This document shows, piece by piece, positions 42,473 to 50,643 of a stretch of 64,000 nt of DNA. Source of the DNA: Pseudomonas sp. H3(2019). Its GTDB lineage: Bacteria > Pseudomonadota > Gammaproteobacteria > Pseudomonadales > Pseudomonadaceae. The stretch's first letter is position 1; each line of letters opens with the position of its first letter. The notes beneath the pieces were generated by a model, which was not told where the DNA came from, did not search any database, and saw only the letters and a program-made list of their open reading frames with translations. A program made the position numbers and the translations under genes. The stretch covers positions 1-64,000 of the forward strand of contig NZ_VMSG01000007.1 of NCBI RefSeq assembly GCF_007713465.1, written 5' to 3'.

Positions 42473-43315
42473 TTGAGCATTTCCTACACCAACCCTTCAG
42501 ATGAAACTAAAGCTAAAGAGTCCGCAGTCCGTGCCTTATTCGGTGTGAGCCTAGTGATCTGCGTTATGTTTGCCATCGCAATCGCATGTAATAACGGTAC
42601 TGATCCAGAACCCGACAAATTCGCCATTTATATGTGCGGCGTCGTGCTGGGCTCGATTTATGTGTTTTTGGGCTTGGTTGAAGTAACCCTAATGAATCGC
42701 CTCATCAATCTGAAGTCTAGTTTGTTGTTATGGGCTTTCTTTGTTGCATGCCTAGGTTACGTCGCCAGGGCAAAGGCATCAGTGGATATCAACACTATAT
42801 TCCACATGGAAGCCAGTGCTTTTCCGATGACCTTGATGGCGAGCACTCTGTTGCACATGATCAATTTCCTGTTTTTATTTTTCGTCGCCTCAGGCATAGC
42901 GTGCTTCGTCTTGGCAGCCCTTTCGGTGATGCAAGGACACCATCATGGTAAAGAGTTCATGCTTATATTCTGCCAAGTTGTAACAGGGCTCACATTTATA
43001 ATCATAACCCTATTTTCGCATTTCAGGATTGACAAAGATATTCAGAGGCTTCAAATGATCTACAGGATCGCTCAGTCTGTAGATTTCAATGCGCACTCTC
43101 CTTGCGCGAATATCGATAGCTCCACAACAACCATGGTATTTCTGGACGCCGATAAACGCTTGGCTCTTGTTGCTCCAACCCTAGATGAGTTTGCAGGGTT
43201 CGAGTGGAGAAAAGTGTCTTATCTGCGCTCGGTGGCTATCCCAGAAGGCTTCAAGACCGTTACGTGTGAATATTCGGCCTTAAGCGAAAACCCGACATCA
43301 GTTTGGGTTGAATGA
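42473..43315 (+). CDS. Hypothetical membrane protein, five TM segments
   Basis: This 280-residue protein starts with TTG at 42473 (no better ATG nearby). About five hydrophobic segments lie in residues 20-190 (FGVSLVICVMFAIAIAC, MCGVVLGSIYVFLGLV, LLLWAFFVACLGYVA, INFLFLFFVASGIACFVLA, VVTGLTFIIITLF). A soluble domain of about 90 residues with two Cys (SPCANIDSS and VTCEY) forms the C-terminus. The family is unrecognised. Its AT content is higher than the flanks. A membrane-embedded defence effector is possible but unsupported. Confidence 0.6.
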   Translation: MSISYTNPSDETKAKESAVRALFGVSLVICVMFAIAIACNNGTDPEPDKFAIYMCGVVLGSIYVFLGLVEVTLMNRLINLKSSLLLWAFFVACLGYVARAKASVDINTIFHMEASAFPMTLMASTLLHMINFLFLFFVASGIACFVLAALSVMQGHHHGKEFMLIFCQVVTGLTFIIITLFSHFRIDKDIQRLQMIYRIAQSVDFNAHSPCANIDSSTTTMVFLDADKRLALVAPTLDEFAGFEWRKVSYLRSVAIPEGFKTVTCEYSALSENPTSVWVE

Positions 43316-43738
43316 ATGGCATCAGTCGAGTACTTTTTTTGACTTAAGCCTAGCCGGTCACTGCATCCACGTCCGGCCAAGCCCTAGAGCTTCAGCTCGC
43401 TGCAAGCCGGCGGGGGTTAGCCTATTTCATCAGGAGCTCTTGTTGTACCCCTATCAAGGAAAGATTGGAGTAGGGCGCATCTGCCTGGCAGACAACGTTG
43501 ACCTTCCTTGTAGACCACTGAGCAAAGCACCTGCCTTGCCCAATCCATAGTTCTCCAGCCTGGTTTCAAAAGCAGGCAAAAAAATTGAGCCTCCATCAAA
43601 GAATCAACCCCAGGCGGCGCTGCAAGAAGCGCAGAACCTTGGCCGTGCTCATTGTTTTTTTCAATTTATGATTCGACCGTAAAATATTAGCGCTATCACA
43701 CCATTCAGGCCCTTAGAGATACAACCGCTCAATAGGAA

Positions 43739-43840
43739 TTAAGTACACTTAGTCGACTAATTCTTGTGATGCTTGCCGACTGCTCAGTAATGCATTGATT
43801 CCGCAAGAGGATTTAGGGCAATCTATTAAGTGTACTTAGT
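43739..43840. promoter_or_regulatory. Pair of near-identical palindromic sites
   Basis: TTAAGTACACTTAGT (43739-43753) and TTAAGTGTACTTAGT (43826-43840) are two 15-bp sites whose cores, AAGT-NN-ACTT, are palindromic. They lie 87 bp apart in an AT-rich 725-bp gap (43316-44040) before the 44041 gene. The arrangement suggests a dimeric repressor acting at two operators. The rest of the gap holds nothing recognised. Confidence 0.5.
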
Positions 43841-44040
43841 ATACCATTGAGGCAATTAACAATATATTGTCTAAGCCTTAGCCTTGAAAAGTTCCATGCT
43901 GCGTTTTTAATTGAGATCACTACCCACTGACGAACGATGAAGAACCACCTTGACAAGCTTAGCCGACGTCCTACTCTCAATCCCACGACGCCAATGAGCA
44001 GGTTTGCTACATGGCTTCAATAAAGCGGGGAGAAGATCAG

Positions 44041-44247
44041 ATGAAAAATGACCCCAGAGTTGTGCAGGTGGACTACACGGTCATAGATTGTCTGTTCGCC
44101 GACGAAGCCCCCTCTGCAGTAGAGCAGAAATACAAACTGGTTACTTATCAAGACTCCAAAGCTGGCGTCCTCCTTAATTATAACCTGGAGCCTATTAGTC
44201 CAGACGACCTGAGCGAAACGGATGATGAAGGGCAGCTGCCCAAATAG
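44041..44247 (+). CDS. Small hypothetical protein, 68 aa
   Basis: The ATG at 44041 is chosen because GGGGAGAAG precedes it. The protein is acidic (KNDPRVVQVDYTVIDCLFAD, then NYNLEPISPDDLSETDDE) and short, with no recognised motif. It could be a small regulator or antitoxin-like partner, but there is no adjoining toxin on the same strand. A terminator-like hairpin follows, which supports a single-gene unit. Confidence 0.45.
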   Translation: MKNDPRVVQVDYTVIDCLFADEAPSAVEQKYKLVTYQDSKAGVLLNYNLEPISPDDLSETDDEGQLPK

Positions 44248-44296
44248 CTGCTCAAGTATCCCGTTACTCACCATATGACCTTATCTAACCCTGGAG

Positions 44297-44332
44297 AGCC
44301 GTTCCCGGTTGAAACATCAATCTGGAACGGCT
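44297..44332 (+). terminator. Intrinsic terminator-like hairpin
   Basis: AGCCGTTCC and GGAACGGCT form a perfect 9-bp stem with an 18-nt loop, 49 bp after the small gene. The downstream T tract is short. Confidence 0.55.
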
Positions 44333-44389
44333 TTGGCTGGATGAAAATCGGCGACCAGTGAGATCTACGACCAGGGCACCGAGGGCAGA

Positions 44390-45031
44390 TCATGCACCAC
44401 GCCCTTCAGTTTGCTGCCCATCCGAACCAAGTGCAGGTACCTCACTTCCGGTCTTTACCTCGGTGGCAGTCAACATGGACGGAGCTACTTCTGACCAGAA
44501 TGGGACTACGAAGGCGTAGGTGATCTCCGCATTCAGCTTCACCAGCTTGCATGGACGCTCCGCTCGCTGTTCAGCCGCTTGCAGGCTTTGCTCAATAGCT
44601 CGACGAGCCGCGGGACTGATTCTGTAGCTGCGGAATTTGAAGAAGACCTGCTCACTGTCCAGCTGGCGGAAGCCTTCTGGACAGTGAGGGTGTCTGAACA
44701 ACGGCTCGAAGCAGAACTCAATATCCAGATCATGAGGGAAAAACTTGAGGTGGAGCGCAAACTGCCGCAAATCTTCGTCCGCGACAGGCGCTTCGTTGTA
44801 GTGCTCAGCAGCAGCTCTAATAGCCGCGTACGCAGCCCTGTTCCGTTCATTGCTCCCTTCAGCATGAACGCGGGCGTACCAGGTGTCGTGCGACAGTGAG
44901 CCGAGCGCAAGTCTCACAACCTCGACAGCGCTTTCCATGTGCGACGAGCTTGCTACGTGATAAACGATCAGGTTGTCGTCGACTCCTCGCTGGAATGGCG
45001 GCGCAATGAAGTCGAGCCATGCAAGACCCAC
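44390..45031 (-). CDS. Hypothetical protein, 213 aa, 5' end uncertain
   Basis: The frame (GLAWLDFIAPPFQRGVDDNL, then SHMESAVEVVRLALGSL and DIEFCFEPLFRHP) reads as a real cytoplasmic protein, but I do not recognise it. The first usable start is a GTG at 45031. Coding-like sequence continues upstream in frame to a TAG near 45110 without an ATG, so the 5' end may be truncated or frameshifted. Just upstream lies a G11 run flanked by direct repeats. It may be a partial gene. Confidence 0.45.
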   Translation of the reverse strand: MGLAWLDFIAPPFQRGVDDNLIVYHVASSSHMESAVEVVRLALGSLSHDTWYARVHAEGSNERNRAAYAAIRAAAEHYNEAPVADEDLRQFALHLKFFPHDLDIEFCFEPLFRHPHCPEGFRQLDSEQVFFKFRSYRISPAARRAIEQSLQAAEQRAERPCKLVKLNAEITYAFVVPFWSEVAPSMLTATEVKTGSEVPALGSDGQQTEGRGA

Positions 45032-45222
45032 GGACTCTTTGAAAGCTTCGTTACTTCGATCGCCCGAGGCGACCGCTTCATCTGCATTCTGATGGTAGCT
45101 TTCTGGCCGGAGCTAGGAGATACAGAGCGGCTCGGATGCTTACCCCATGGAGCTATTTTCGTGCAGGGAAGAACGAAGAGGAGGGCGGATGTAACGATCA
45201 TGCACTCGATTTTTCGTTGGCC

Positions 45223-45256
45223 GGGGCGTCCAGGTTTAGGGGGGGGGGGCGTCCAG
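45223..45256. repeat. G11 tract between GGGGCGTCCAG direct repeats
   Basis: An 11-base G run (45239-45249) lies between two copies of GGGGCGTCCAG (45223-45233 and 45246-45256), with the last Gs shared. Such tracts slip during replication. The 346-bp gap 45032-45377 shows no other gene. Confidence 0.7.
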
Positions 45257-45377
45257 AAGTGGCGAAACGCTGACACCGGCTCTTGGGCACTCAAGGATCA
45301 TGAAATCAGATGGACTGAGGAGGGCGGTCTTGCTTCGCTGCTTGAGTAGACTTGCGTAGTTTTAAACATCTAACTCC

Positions 45378-47015
45378 CTAGTCCAGCAAATTAGAGAAAA
45401 TGTTTATCTTGATTGATTCGATCTTGAGTAATGAATCACAAACGTTATCGCACCAGTCTATGATTCGAGCTGCTCGCACAACCATGTCGTGATCGCCACC
45501 GGAGATGCGGACAAATGGAGCCCACTTAGGATTTGGTATCACGCTCTTAATTTCCACATGCAGCCTTGCCTGGGCATACCTAGTCGTCCAGCTAGCAGGC
45601 GGCGAAAGACAAAACTCGTAAAACTCCCGACCATCAAGCGGTCTCAAAGAATGAAGGCATTTTTGTTTAACGTAGATTGACCACAAAAGCAGTTTTTCAA
45701 GCGCCACTAGCTTTAGCCGATCCGCACTGCACGATCGATACGCTCGAATTACCTCAAACGAGTCCATCGCGACGGTGAAGCATTTTTTAGGAAAGCAGCT
45801 TTCGACATAGGCTTGGGCCTGTGGCTTCGTAAAAACTAGTACGTCTCTCTGGTGCATGCCAAATAATGGAGGCGGGCGATTCTGTTTGTGGTAATGCGTG
45901 TCCAGATCCGCAGTATCTTGATGATGAATGACTCCGCGTGCTTTCGATAGCTGCTTACGCGTCCATCCCAACCGGTACTGGCGCGACGTTTCGCTGGGTG
46001 ACGGGCGAATCGGTGCTGGCTGATCGAGCAGAGTGACGCGAAAACCCACGGCTCGATCAAGCAACTCACTCGGAGAACACTCCAAGCCAGGCATTTTGGG
46101 GAGTCTCCACATTAACTTATTGAGCAACGCCTCCGTGAGTATTGGATCGACTTCGTCCACTGATGGAATGGCGCTCATACCCAGACCGTGCCTGTATCTG
46201 GCTATCGTGTCTATAAGGGTTTGAGGAACGGGGATACTGTAGTCCCGAAGATGACCTCGCATAGTGAAGCGCGGATCGTCCGAGCCTATTGATGAGAAGC
46301 ACGACATCGAAAAGTGAAGTCGCGCTGAGCGCCACTCCTTGAAGCTGAGGCACAGGTGATAGCAGACCGAGCATACGAACAAACTACGCTCAGAAACCTT
46401 GGTGGACGGCGTCAGGTTGGCTAGGTATTGAAGGTACGCCTGGGCTTGGGAGTCGTCTTGCTCACTGAAGGGAATTCGGGGAGCTCTATACAAATCGCAG
46501 CTCGCCAGCTTGGGCTGTACACCCAAGTCCATGCTCAAAAACTTAAAAAATCGGTTTAGCACGTACCCAGATTCAGGGTCTGTTATTGGTTGGACGAATG
46601 GCTTCCAGTCTTCGCTAAGGCGCTCTGTGCCTTCATTAATGTCGAATCTCGCATCCCGAACGCCAATCCAAGTTTCTGGAGGCCGCGCGGAGAACGCGCT
46701 GAAGACCCTGAGATCTGCTGCCGTGAATTCAGCCAGTGGCTTCCTTGCAATGCAAATTGCCCAGAGGACGAATTTTTCTAGGAAGGTCACGATGCGAGGC
46801 TTGCTTCGCATGTAGGGAGGAAGGCTTTCGACGTACCGGCAAAAATAATCGTAGGTTTCGATTGCGTGTGTCTTTGCCGGGAATGAGGCTAGGTAGCCGA
46901 AGATCAGAGACGACTGGGTTACAAAACGCCCATCGGCTTCGATGACGTTAACGTCGGCTTCAGTACGGCGTGCGGTTTCACCGTGGTCGGTGAGGATTGA
47001 TCTCGGGAACACCAT
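45378..47015 (-). CDS. Integrase-like protein with duplicated core-binding domain
   Basis: The 545-residue protein starts at ATG 47015 with AAGGACG upstream. Residues about 50-140 (AIETYDYFCRYVESL, then FLEKFVLWAICIARKPLAEF and PPETWIG, ending DWKPFVQ) resemble the SAM-like core-binding domain of tyrosine recombinases. Residues about 430-520 repeat the pattern (SFEVIRAYRSCSADR, ALEKLLLWSIYVKQKCL, PPASWTTRYAQ, PKWAPFVR). The middle part resembles a catalytic domain but lacks a clear HxxR box and nucleophilic Tyr context. It may be two integrase fragments fused, or a recombinase-derived DNA-binding protein. Recombinase activity is doubtful. Confidence 0.55.
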   Translation of the reverse strand: MVFPRSILTDHGETARRTEADVNVIEADGRFVTQSSLIFGYLASFPAKTHAIETYDYFCRYVESLPPYMRSKPRIVTFLEKFVLWAICIARKPLAEFTAADLRVFSAFSARPPETWIGVRDARFDINEGTERLSEDWKPFVQPITDPESGYVLNRFFKFLSMDLGVQPKLASCDLYRAPRIPFSEQDDSQAQAYLQYLANLTPSTKVSERSLFVCSVCYHLCLSFKEWRSARLHFSMSCFSSIGSDDPRFTMRGHLRDYSIPVPQTLIDTIARYRHGLGMSAIPSVDEVDPILTEALLNKLMWRLPKMPGLECSPSELLDRAVGFRVTLLDQPAPIRPSPSETSRQYRLGWTRKQLSKARGVIHHQDTADLDTHYHKQNRPPPLFGMHQRDVLVFTKPQAQAYVESCFPKKCFTVAMDSFEVIRAYRSCSADRLKLVALEKLLLWSIYVKQKCLHSLRPLDGREFYEFCLSPPASWTTRYAQARLHVEIKSVIPNPKWAPFVRISGGDHDMVVRAARIIDWCDNVCDSLLKIESIKINIFSNLLD

Positions 47016-47221
47016 GACGTCCTTGATGAGACCGATTGGAGCATGTACCAGCCCAATGTAGCTGAGTATCTAGGCTTGGCAAACCTTGAAGACAAACGCC
47101 TTGCGCAGCGTATCTTTAATCCGATTTGGCTCTGACAGCGATTAGTTGGAGTGAACAATGCGCTTTAAAGAAAGGCATATATTTCAAAAGGTTAGGTGCG
47201 GAGCAGACAGAGGTCTTAACA

Positions 47222-47402
47222 TTTTTCCGTTTTGGTTCCGACAGGCTTGGACACAATAAAAATGACCCCAAACCCCTTACCATTCCGTTCTGGATTCGAC
47301 AGTGGTCGGCCGTAACTCAGGTTGCGCATGAACTGTCGAGGGCAAGGCATTGGGAAAGGGCTGTTTCCGGTGACGCGACAGAATTCCGTTTTTGTTTCAA
47401 CG
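47222..47402. mobile_element. Repeats resembling an IS21-type end
   Basis: Three imperfect direct repeats (TTTTCCGTTTTGGTTCCGAC at 47223, CATTCCGTTCTGGATTCGAC at 47281, GAATTCCGTTTTTGTTTCAA at 47381) resemble the multiple terminal repeats of IS21-family elements in Pseudomonas. No istA or istB gene is present, so this would be a relic end. The rest of the 656-bp gap 47016-47671 holds nothing recognised. Confidence 0.35.
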
Positions 47403-47671
47403 CTCACAGGAGCGATGGTCAGAGTGGACGGTTGAGATTTGAGATGGAGGAAAGTTCCGCTCAGACACATTATTTAACATAATATACATTATGCGTAGCT
47501 TCGTATCCTTACGTGGGAGGCAGTGGCGGTCAGATTGAGCGCAGTGTTTCTCAAAAACCAGCCCTGTTTTCAGTTGCATTGCTCACGGCTGATCGCATCT
47601 AATCCGTCTCCGGCATTCGCTGGGTACTCAGTCGGATGGCGTTCGTATTAAGCAATCAAGGACGTAACGTG

Positions 47672-48307
47672 ATGGACAGGAAGATTGTATCTCTGACAAT
47701 TCTGCTCGCAGCGCTGGCCGGCTGCTCCGATCCCAAGAAAGCCAACGAAGAAAACTTCGAAAAAGCTGCTCAGACTTATTTGGACACTCAGTACCCTCAG
47801 TGCTTCGTGGTCACTGAGTTCCCGACTGAAACCAAGGACTTTGACATTACCGGCAACAACAAGGCCCTGCATGCTCTGGCCCAGGTCGGCATCATCAAAG
47901 AAGTCGAATTGTCTCGGAAAGAGATTCCCAAGAGCCTCTGGCAAGAACAACGAACCGACATTCGTTACTCGTTCGATCTAACTGATGAAGGTCGCAAATT
48001 CTACAAGAACAACGCGCAAAAACTCATGAACGGAACCACCGCAGGCGGCCTCTGTGTGGGTAAGGCTCAGATTGTCAGTGTTGATCAATTTAGCGAGCCT
48101 GGCGATATGATGGGTCAGAAGATCTCTCGGGTGACTTACTCCTATAAGGTCCATGATCTACCGGATTGGGCTCATAACGAGGCGGTCGTAGCTACCATTC
48201 GTGGCCTGGCGCCAGTGGTTGCCAGCGAGAAGACTCCCATCAAGGAAACGCGAGCCATGATTCTGACCAACAACGGTTGGGTTCATGAGCGTCTTTTCGG
48301 TAAATGA
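47672..48307 (+). CDS. Putative lipoprotein, 211 aa
   Basis: The ATG at 47672 follows AAGGA at 9-bp spacing and gives a signal peptide MDRKIVSLTILLAALAGC with a good lipobox (LAGC), so the mature protein would be lipid-anchored at the new N-terminal Cys. Acidic and polar residues follow (SDPKKANEENFE). The body is alpha/beta (RYSFDLTDEGRKFYKNNAQK, then VTYSYKVHDLPDWAHN) without a recognised enzyme motif. It is a single gene followed by a strong hairpin. It resembles small Pseudomonas lipoproteins of unknown function. Confidence 0.75.
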   Translation: MDRKIVSLTILLAALAGCSDPKKANEENFEKAAQTYLDTQYPQCFVVTEFPTETKDFDITGNNKALHALAQVGIIKEVELSRKEIPKSLWQEQRTDIRYSFDLTDEGRKFYKNNAQKLMNGTTAGGLCVGKAQIVSVDQFSEPGDMMGQKISRVTYSYKVHDLPDWAHNEAVVATIRGLAPVVASEKTPIKETRAMILTNNGWVHERLFGK

Positions 48308-48364
48308 TTGAGTTGGAGGGAACCTATTAGCTGTTCCCTGCTCTCTTTTTATGTCTCGAAAATT

Positions 48365-48398
48365 ATAACTAAACCAAATGGCTATTTGGTTTAGTTAT
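48365..48398. terminator. Perfect 15-bp stem-loop
   Basis: ATAACTAAACCAAAT and ATTTGGTTTAGTTAT form a perfect 15-bp stem with a GGCT loop, 58 bp after the lipoprotein gene. The stem is AT-rich and no clean T run follows, so termination is likely but not certain. Confidence 0.55.
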
Positions 48399-48542
48399 AT
48401 GTAATGAGAAGTCCTCAAGGCCGTTGATAACGCCTGCAGTAACGAACGCTGAAAAAATACCGACGCTGGCCACGTGTGCCAGCCGCCCGCTGCGCTTGCG
48501 TCCGTCGCTCTTTAGGGGAGTAATCCAAGCAGCCGACGGCGA

Positions 48543-48621
48543 TTTTCGCGTACGCGAAAACAATGGTTTTCACAGTGAAAACCATCAGCAGGCTCAGGTG
48601 GAAAGTTTCCGATTCGGAAAC
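48543..48621. repeat. Cluster of three perfect palindromes
   Basis: TTTTCGCG-TA-CGCGAAAA (48543-48560), arms ATGGTTTTCAC/GTGAAAACCAT (48563-48585) and GTTTCC-GATTC-GGAAAC (48605-48621) lie within 79 bp. They share a GTTT(T)C/G(A)AAAC theme. The 488-bp gap 48308-48795 has no gene. The sites could bind a dimeric protein or be a recombination or partition-like site. Confidence 0.6.
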
Positions 48622-48795
48622 TCGTGCGAAGGCTTAGCCGGAATCCTTCCCTGATTGACGACACAAAGACCAATTATGGGCGTCAGGCGTCTTTAAATCC
48701 CGGCAATCCAGATGGAAGCTGTCAATTTAGGGGCTGATGAAGGCCCGCTTTCGCGGGCATTGGAAGAGGCATTGGCCTGAGCCCAGCAACTCAAG

Positions 48796-48981
48796 TTTGG
48801 CGGTACGGCGCAGATCGTCATCACCTGGCTGATCGGCACCACCGGTGACCCGATGTCACCGGTCTGGTACCTGCTGATCGCTAACCTTGTGTGCCTGACC
48901 GCCGCCTGGTTCGCCAAGGAAACGCGTCCGTCGCTGCCCGAACGCCCCGCCCGCGAAACCCGGCTTATTGCCTTCATCGAC
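48796..48981 (+). pseudogene. MFS transporter C-terminal fragment
   Basis: The frame FGGTAQIVITWLIGTTGDP followed by VWYLLIANLVCLTAAWFAK matches the last two membrane segments of metabolite:proton symporters of the MFS. No start codon or N-terminal 300 residues are present. After about 48981 the similarity ends. It marks the end of the accessory region next to conserved chromosomal genes. Confidence 0.6.
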
Positions 48982-49251
48982 GCTCCTGGCACGCACTTAC
49001 GAAAGAGTTCGCCTTTGGAGTTCTTCAGGGTTCACGCACCTTGAAGTCATACCCGAGAAAGGTGAAGCTCGTCGCAACATTGTGCCGCTCGAATGTGTCG
49101 ATGTAGACAATCTTCGACTTTTCTTCGTTGAGGGTCAGACCCACTTCACTCATCCGTCGCGTCCGATTTCGTTAGACCACGACACAAGAGCCCATAAGCC
49201 TCCAGAATAATGAACAGCCCCCATGAATCTCACCGGGATGGCGGTGCCGAA

Positions 49252-50202
49252 TCAGTAACCTGTTCGCGTATCGACGCTTGCTGGGATTAAACCGCTGCTG
49301 CGAAATGCCTGAATGTTGGATGCGACGATGGCTGATGCGGTTTGATGATGGGTCGGCGCAGAACAATGCGGCAGCACCGTCACCTTTGGATGTGCCCACT
49401 GCCATTGGTCTTCGGGTAAGGGTTCAACGGCAAAGACGTCCAGCACCGCATGGCTAATATGGCCGCTGTCCAGTGCACTCAACAGCGCGGCGTCATCGAT
49501 GATCGGCCCTCTGGCAAAGTTGATCAGGCTGGCGCCCGCCGGTAGCCAGCTGAGGATTTGGGCGTTGAGCAACCCGGTGGTGTGCTCGGTCAATGGCAGC
49601 AGACAAATCAGGATGTCAGTCGCGGCGAGCATCGATTGCAATTCTGCAGCGCCGGCGAAGCACTCTACATTCACCAGAGCCTTGCGCTCACGACTCCAGC
49701 CTCTGACCTTGAAGTTTGCCGCATGCAAACGCTGTGCAGCCGCTTCGCCCAGCACGCCCAAGCCAAGCAAGCCGACCGTCCGCTCTTGAGCGCGCACGAC
49801 AGGCAGTGGCTGCCAACGTTTCTGCCGTTGCTGACGGGTATAGCTGGGCATGTCGCGATGCAGATACAGCGTCCAGGCCAGTACGGCTTCGGCCATGGTT
49901 TCGGCAAGTTGCGGGTCGATCAGGCGGACGATCTTCAGTTCAGCCTGAGTCTGCTTGAACTCGGCGACAAGGCGTTCGACGCCCGCCCAGACGCTATGCA
50001 CCCAGCGCAACTCAGGCAACTGCTTCAAGTCCGCGGGGCTGGGATTGGCCACGATGGCCAGAGTGCACGCGGCTTTATCAGCATCATTGAGTTGGCTGAA
50101 CGTGACAATACGTTCGCCAGGCATCGCCTGTTGCAGGGCTATGATCCATTGTTGCGTCGCCGCATAGCCAGGCGCGGCGAGAAACGGAATCGGCGGATTC
50201 AT
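49252..50202 (-). CDS. D-2-hydroxyacid dehydrogenase, GhrA-like
   Basis: The 316-residue protein has the NAD(P)-binding motif GLLGLGVLGEAA and the family catalytic set: Arg in INFARGPIIDD, Glu in VFAVEPLPEDQW and His in VTVLPHCSAPTH. It is closest to glyoxylate/hydroxypyruvate reductase A. It reduces small 2-keto acids with NAD(P)H in the cytoplasm. The ATG overlaps the VOC gene stop by four bases (ATGA), and it is the last gene of the nine-gene minus-strand operon. It may reduce a keto acid released from the imported compound. Confidence 0.85.
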   Translation of the reverse strand: MNPPIPFLAAPGYAATQQWIIALQQAMPGERIVTFSQLNDADKAACTLAIVANPSPADLKQLPELRWVHSVWAGVERLVAEFKQTQAELKIVRLIDPQLAETMAEAVLAWTLYLHRDMPSYTRQQRQKRWQPLPVVRAQERTVGLLGLGVLGEAAAQRLHAANFKVRGWSRERKALVNVECFAGAAELQSMLAATDILICLLPLTEHTTGLLNAQILSWLPAGASLINFARGPIIDDAALLSALDSGHISHAVLDVFAVEPLPEDQWQWAHPKVTVLPHCSAPTHHQTASAIVASNIQAFRSSGLIPASVDTRTGY

Positions 50203-50612
50203 ACGGCATACACCTGCTGCAGATCCGCAAAGCCTTTCACTTCAATCGGGTTTCCCGCCGGGTCGAGGAAGAACATCGTCGCCTGCTCGCCCGGCTGGCC
50301 GACAAAACGAATGCTCGGTGCCATGACAAATGCAAGCCCCTCCTCTACCAGTCGATCAGCCAGCGCCTGCCAGTCAGGCATTGCGAGAATCACCCCCAGG
50401 TGTGGCATCGGTACCCAATGTTCGCCGACGCGTCCGGTATTGGTCACGGCGAAAGGCTCGCCAAGGTGCAATGAGAGCTGGTGACCGAAAAAGTCGATAT
50501 CGACCCAGGTCTCGGTACTCCGCCCTTCCTTGCATCCCAACAACGTGCAGTAGAAATGACGCGATTCATCGAGGTCCCGAACGTGATAAGCCAGATGAAA
50601 AATAGACTGCAT
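50199..50612 (-). CDS. VOC-family (glyoxalase/dioxygenase-like) protein
   Basis: The 137-residue protein starts at ATG 50612 (MQSIFHLAYHVRDLDESRHF) and has the paired beta-alpha-beta-beta-beta modules of the vicinal oxygen chelate family. His7 in the first strand, a central His (QLSLHLGEP) and the late Glu (NPIEVKGF) are likely metal ligands. The same-frame extension to 50696 lies inside the amidase gene and lacks a good start. It overlaps the next gene by four bases. It could be an isomerase, lyase or dioxygenase of the pathway. Confidence 0.8.
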   Translation of the reverse strand: MQSIFHLAYHVRDLDESRHFYCTLLGCKEGRSTETWVDIDFFGHQLSLHLGEPFAVTNTGRVGEHWVPMPHLGVILAMPDWQALADRLVEEGLAFVMAPSIRFVGQPGEQATMFFLDPAGNPIEVKGFADLQQVYAV

Positions 50613-50643
50613 GATGTTCTCCAGATAACAACTGAACGTTAGG

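Noticed and set aside
47126..47482. 118-codon plus-strand frame
   Set aside because: It crosses the direct repeats of a possible IS end and has no coding pattern.
48361..48410. CRISPR-like or attC-like repeat
   Set aside because: It is a single perfect hairpin with no array or integrase consensus. A terminator-type hairpin is simpler.
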